Origin: Desulfuromonas sp.
GTDB lineage: Bacteria > Desulfobacterota > Desulfuromonadia > Desulfuromonadales > SZUA-401
NCBI GenBank assembly: GCA_002869605.1
Contig: PKUI01000137.1
Span: 1 to 15,934 of the forward strand
Reading direction: 5' to 3'
DNA length: 15,934 bases
The position numbers and the translations under genes were made by a program. Shown in pieces: positions 12,689 through 15,934 of the stretch (position 1 is its first letter; each line of letters starts with the position of its first letter). The notes beneath the pieces were generated by a model. That model ran no database searches. It saw only the letters and a program-made list of their open reading frames with translations, and was not told the DNA's origin.

Positions 12689-12723
12689 GAAAAAAGGCGG
12701 ACCAGACGGTCCGCCTTTTTTGT
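12689..12723. terminator. Bidirectional terminator between ferredoxin and metY genes
   Basis: A 13-base-pair stem AAAAAGGCGGACC/GGTCCGCCTTTTT (12691-12720) with loop AGAC is flanked by A-runs on the left and T-runs on the right. It gives a strong terminator for both converging transcripts. Confidence 0.9.
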
Positions 12724-12742
12724 TTGAACATGAGAAGGTTGC

Positions 12743-14023
12743 TTATTGGCTGGCGCGCAGCGCCTGGTCGATATCGGCTTTAATATCTTCGATGTGTTCG
12801 ATCCCTACCGACAGGCGGATCAGGTCGGGAAGTACTCCCGAGGAAATCTGTTGCTCTTCGCTTAGTTGACGATGCGTCGTGCTTGCCGGGTGCAGCACGC
12901 AGCTGCGTGCATCGCCGACGTGTACCACCAGCGCGATCAGTTTGCATGCCTCCATGAAGCGGCGTCCCGCTTCGACGCCACCCTTGATGCCGAAAGTCAG
13001 CACGCCGCTCTGTCCCAGGGGAAGATACTTCTGTCCCAGAGCGTAGCTCGGGTGACTTTCCAGTCCGGGGTAGTTGACCCACTCCACCAGCTCGTGCTGC
13101 TCGAGGTATTGGCCAATCTCCAGAGCGTTGCTGCTGTGGCGCTCCATGCGCAGCGGCAGGGTCTGCAGACCCTGGTTGAACATGAAGGCGTTCATCGGTC
13201 CGAGCGACATGCCGAGGTCGCGCATGTACTGCACGCGCGCCTTGACGATATAGCCCAAGTTGCCGAACTTCTCGGTGTAGCGCAGGCCATGATAGCTGCT
13301 GTCCGGTTCGGTCAACTCCGGGAACTTGCCGTTGTTCCAGTCGAAGTTACCACCGTCGACAATCACCCCGCCGACGCTGGTGGCGTGGCCGTCGATGTAC
13401 TTGGTGGCCGAGTGGATCACGATATGGGCACCATGCTCGAAGGGGCGGCAGAGGTAGGGGGTGGCAAAGGTGTTGTCGATGATCAGCGGAAGCTGCAGTT
13501 CGTTTGAAAGTTTCGAGAACTTTTCGAAGTCGAGCACGTTGAGACCCGGGTTGCCGATGGTCTCGGCGAAGATGCAGCGGGTCTCGGGCCGCGCGGCCGC
13601 CTTGAGGGTCTCCAGGTCGGCTTCGGGGTCGACGAAAGTCACCTCGATGCCGAGCTTCGGCAGGGTGTTGGCGAATAGCGAATAGGTCCCGCCGTAGAGG
13701 GTGCTTGCCGAGATCACGTGCTGACCGGCCTGGGCGATATTAAGTAGCGCGATGGAGGTTGCGGCCTGTCCGGAAGAGGTTGCCAGCGCTGCGACGCCCC
13801 CTTCCATGGCGGCGATTTTGCCTTCGAAGGCTGCCCAGGTCGGATTGCTGATGCGGGTGTACATCGGGTCGGGCAGGTCGAGGTCGAACAGCTTCGCCAC
13901 ATGCTCGGCGCTGTCGAATTTATAGGTGGTGCTCTGGCAGATGGTTGGAATGCGCGGGTCTCCGGCTTCCGGAGCGTAGCCGCTTTGAATGGCCTGGGTT
14001 TCAATACGCCATGAATCGGACAT
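12743..14023 (-). CDS. metY: O-acetylhomoserine sulfhydrylase / aminocarboxypropyltransferase
   Basis: The 426-residue PLP enzyme makes homocysteine from O-acetylhomoserine and sulfide, or methionine from methanethiol. It belongs to the Cys/Met metabolism family. Visible motifs are TQAIQSGYAPEAGDPRIPTI, YTRISNPTWAAFEGKIAAME, SSGQAATSIALLNI, LYGGTYSLF, IDNTFATPYLCRPFEHGAH with Asp183, and the PLP lysine in HSATKYIDGHATSVGGV (Lys208). The end has HPASTTHRQLSEEQ and RLSVGIEHIEDI. Length and N-terminus fit the MetY branch. ATG 14023 is chosen for the AGGAGG 8 bases upstream; an in-frame ATG at 14053 has none. The 131-base gap to the divergent NFACT gene holds a possible -10 box (TATGAT, minus strand, 14062-14067) and no recognisable SAM riboswitch. 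Confidence 0.96.
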   Translation of the reverse strand: MSDSWRIETQAIQSGYAPEAGDPRIPTICQSTTYKFDSAEHVAKLFDLDLPDPMYTRISNPTWAAFEGKIAAMEGGVAALATSSGQAATSIALLNIAQAGQHVISASTLYGGTYSLFANTLPKLGIEVTFVDPEADLETLKAAARPETRCIFAETIGNPGLNVLDFEKFSKLSNELQLPLIIDNTFATPYLCRPFEHGAHIVIHSATKYIDGHATSVGGVIVDGGNFDWNNGKFPELTEPDSSYHGLRYTEKFGNLGYIVKARVQYMRDLGMSLGPMNAFMFNQGLQTLPLRMERHSSNALEIGQYLEQHELVEWVNYPGLESHPSYALGQKYLPLGQSGVLTFGIKGGVEAGRRFMEACKLIALVVHVGDARSCVLHPASTTHRQLSEEQQISSGVLPDLIRLSVGIEHIEDIKADIDQALRASQ

Positions 14024-14154
14024 GACAGGTACCTCCTGATCTCGTGAGTTCAAAGATGCGCATCATAGCAGATTCGACATGATGAAACAGGAAAAACTTG
14101 TCGCCGTACCAGCCGGCAGCTATGCTTTGCGCTTGTTATCAGCGAGGAGAAAAT

Positions 14155-15795
14155 ATGGACGCCGTCATATTTGCCGCCATGGTGCGCGAGCTTGCTGAAA
14201 AGCTGCCCGGTGCACGGGTCAACAAGGTGCAGCAACCGAGTGCGTCTGAACTGCTCCTGCGTTTGTGGGACGGGCGATCGGAGCAACTGTTGTACCTGCG
14301 CACCGCCCCCTGTGCAACTCTCTACCTGACCGATCGTCGTTTTGCCAATCCGTTTACGCCTCCGCGCTTCTGCCAACTGCTGAGGGCACGTCTTTCACGG
14401 CTTCTGTCGGTTGAGCCCTGGGCGGGTGAGCGGCTCGCGATCCTTCGTTTTGACGGCAGGCAAGGGGAGTGCCTGTTGCTGCTTGATTTCCGGCAGCGCC
14501 CCAATTTAATGCTCCTCGATCATCAGGGGAAGATCATCGATGTGCTGCATCGTGACCCCGACCACAAACTGTTGCCGGGTGTTGATTTTGTATGGCCAGC
14601 CAGCCGTTTCAAATTAATTATTGAAGATAACCTGGAGCCCCCCGTGGGTCCTGAGTCGTTTAAACGCTGGCTCACTGCAGAGGTCGCGCCGATGACTTCG
14701 CCTCTGGCTTGTTTGCTGGCTCGCCAAGCCGATTACGGCAGTTCTCCACGTGAACTGCTTGCGCAATTCGCGCGACACCTCTACGAGGTGCCACTTGCGC
14801 CGGTGCTTGCCGAGCTTGATGGCGACAAGTGCCTGTTGCCGTTTGTGCCCGCGGGGCTTGAGCTGTCACAGGTCGTTAAGCGTTATGCTACGCTCAGCGA
14901 GTCGTTGCAGGAAATTGACCTTGGCCTGGACGGCACTAAAGGGGGTGACTTGCAGCTGGTTGTACGTAAGGCGCTCGAGCGTCTGCGTCGTCGCGAGAAG
15001 AAGATTGCTCTCGACGCCAGAAAGCTTGCAGACGTCGATCAGCTCAGACGCCAGGCCGAACTGTTGCAGGCCCAGCGGCATATTCTGCGTAAGGGGCTAG
15101 AGTCTGTCGAGGTTGAGGATTACTACCACACACCGCCGATCAAGGTCTCCATTCCCCTGGAACCTAAACTGAGCCTGCAGGAAAATATCGATCGTCTTTA
15201 TAAACAGGTTAGAAAACGGCAGCGCGGCGCTGAACACGTAGACCGGAGACTGCAAGAAACTCGGGAAGAACTTGCCTGGCTTGATGAGATGCGTATGGCC
15301 GTCGAAGAGTGTCAGGATGGTGTTGATCGAGATGCTCTGGCACGCGACCTGGCCGATGCCGGCTATTTGAAGTTGCGCGTGGAACCTGCTTCGCGCACCC
15401 GTGCCAAGGCCGAGGAGCCGGTTCGACGTACGACCAGCCCCTCAGGCTTCGAACTGGTCTGGGGGAAGAACCCACGTGGCAACGACCTGGTCAGTTGTAA
15501 CATCGCTCATGCCGACGATCCCTGGTTCCATGTCTATAATCAGCCAGGGTGTCATCTGGTGCTGCGCAGGGCAGGGCATAGCGGGGAGATTCCGGACGAG
15601 GATATTCTCTACGCTGCGCAGTTGACGGCCGGTTATTCCTCGGCCCGTGATGATACTTCCGTCGAGGTGATGCAAACCACCGCCGGTGTGGTGAGTAAGC
15701 CGAAAGGGGCGCGCCCGGGCCTGGTGCGGGTCGATTCATTCGAGACCATCCGTGTGGCGCCGCATCGTCTCGATCAGGTCTCTCAAAACGATTGA
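14155..15795 (+). CDS. NFACT-family protein, RqcH/Rqc2-like
   Basis: The 546-residue protein has the three parts of the NFACT family. The NFACT-N domain starts MDAVIFAAMVRELAEKLPGA and has NPFTPPRFCQLLRARL. A helical and coiled-coil middle (about 260-400, rich in Lys, Arg, Glu and Gln) follows. The C-terminal NFACT-R domain shows VWGKNPRGNDLVSCNIAHAD, PWFHVYNQPGCHLVLRRAG and VVSKPKGARPGLVRVDSFET. Bacterial RqcH binds stalled 50S subunits and adds alanine tails to the nascent chain; related FbpA proteins were described as fibronectin-binding. Glu92-Arg93 (WAGERLAIL) stands where B. subtilis RqcH has the essential Asp97-Arg98, a conservative change by my alignment. ATG 14155 is chosen for GAGGAG at 14145-14150. 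A tRNA gene follows. Confidence 0.85.
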   Translation: MDAVIFAAMVRELAEKLPGARVNKVQQPSASELLLRLWDGRSEQLLYLRTAPCATLYLTDRRFANPFTPPRFCQLLRARLSRLLSVEPWAGERLAILRFDGRQGECLLLLDFRQRPNLMLLDHQGKIIDVLHRDPDHKLLPGVDFVWPASRFKLIIEDNLEPPVGPESFKRWLTAEVAPMTSPLACLLARQADYGSSPRELLAQFARHLYEVPLAPVLAELDGDKCLLPFVPAGLELSQVVKRYATLSESLQEIDLGLDGTKGGDLQLVVRKALERLRRREKKIALDARKLADVDQLRRQAELLQAQRHILRKGLESVEVEDYYHTPPIKVSIPLEPKLSLQENIDRLYKQVRKRQRGAEHVDRRLQETREELAWLDEMRMAVEECQDGVDRDALARDLADAGYLKLRVEPASRTRAKAEEPVRRTTSPSGFELVWGKNPRGNDLVSCNIAHADDPWFHVYNQPGCHLVLRRAGHSGEIPDEDILYAAQLTAGYSSARDDTSVEVMQTTAGVVSKPKGARPGLVRVDSFETIRVAPHRLDQVSQND

Positions 15796-15804
15796 TTTTT
15801 TTGG

Positions 15805-15833
15805 TTGCATCGCCGCATCCGTTTTGATATAAA
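15805..15833 (+). promoter_or_regulatory. Promoter of the tRNA-Leu gene
   Basis: TTGCAT (15805-15810) and TATAAA (15828-15833) are separated by exactly 17 bases. Transcription would start near 15840, about 8 bases before the mature tRNA. The promoter lies just after the NFACT stop codon. Confidence 0.65.
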
Positions 15834-15847
15834 ACAGTCCGCTTCGA

Positions 15848-15934
15848 GCCGAAGTGGTGGAATTGGTAGACACGCATGATTCAGGTTCATGTGCTCGTAA
15901 GGGCGTGGGAGTTCGAGTCTCCCCTTCGGCACCA
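15848..15934 (+). tRNA. tRNA-Leu, anticodon CAG
   Basis: The cloverleaf is complete. The acceptor stem is GCCGAAG/CTTCGGC, followed by discriminator A and an encoded CCA at 15932-15934. The D-arm is TGGTGGAATTGGTAGACAC-like. The anticodon stem is CATGA/TCATG with loop TTCAGGT, placing the anticodon CAG at 15882-15884. A long class II variable arm contains GCTC/GGGC paired around GTAA. The T-arm is GGGAG/CTCCC with TTCGAGT. The long variable arm and the CAG anticodon identify a leucine tRNA reading CUG codons. The window ends exactly at the CCA. Confidence 0.96.

Noticed and set aside
14024..14154. SAM riboswitch upstream of metY
   Set aside because: The gap is short and I could not form the conserved stems or core bases of SAM-I or SAM-II classes; only a plain leader with a ribosome binding site is visible.

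Overview
The window looks like a chromosomal segment of an anaerobic, cytochrome-rich deltaproteobacterium, probably of the Desulfuromonas/Geobacter/Pelobacter group. That assignment is an inference. It rests on a multihaem c-type cytochrome operon, iron-sulfur proteins, a Crp/Fnr regulator, an NFACT/RqcH protein and Gram-negative surface genes, all in moderately GC-rich DNA. No insertion sequence, phage gene, CRISPR array or rRNA was seen. Every gap between genes is shorter than 300 bases.

Layout. At 1-686 (minus) lies the 5' part of a Wza-type polysaccharide export lipoprotein, divergent from yjbQ (831-1250). A two-helix small membrane protein (1374-1592) and a hairpin terminator follow. 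Next come a membrane-anchored LysM protein (1692-2204) and a tight plus-strand run at 2311-5938: a standalone MshEN (c-di-GMP-receptor type) protein, an OppC-type permease without its usual partners, a YchJ-like NTF2-fold protein, a WbuC-type cupin, mutM and a hotdog thioesterase. A hairpin terminator separates this run from a convergent membrane ferredoxin of NapH type (5982-6656, minus).

The middle holds ltaE, a GloA-type glyoxalase and a DNR/FNR-like regulator (6825-8960). An operon of three genes follows: a beta-propeller lipoprotein, a nine-haem cytochrome resembling the hydroxylamine oxidoreductase (HAO) family, and a YgbA-family protein. A dicluster ferredoxin (11896-12666) is next. 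It is convergent with metY (12743-14023, minus) across a bidirectional terminator. The right end carries an NFACT/RqcH-type gene and a complete tRNA-Leu(CAG) with its own promoter.

The most interesting signal is regulatory. Two perfect palindromes TTGAC-N4-GTCAA stand at 8964-8977 and 11808-11821. One is in front of the cytochrome operon, directly after the regulator gene, and the other is in front of the ferredoxin gene. In both cases a -10-like hexamer lies at the same distance, which puts the palindrome centre at about -41.5, the class II Crp/Fnr activator position. The regulator's recognition helix has the FNR-type E-x-x-S-R pattern that reads TTGA half-sites. Together with the DNR resemblance, the HAO-like cytochrome and YgbA (a family linked to nitric-oxide-responsive promoters), this suggests a locally encoded response to reactive nitrogen, possibly nitrite, NO or hydroxylamine. 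The substrate is inferred, not shown.
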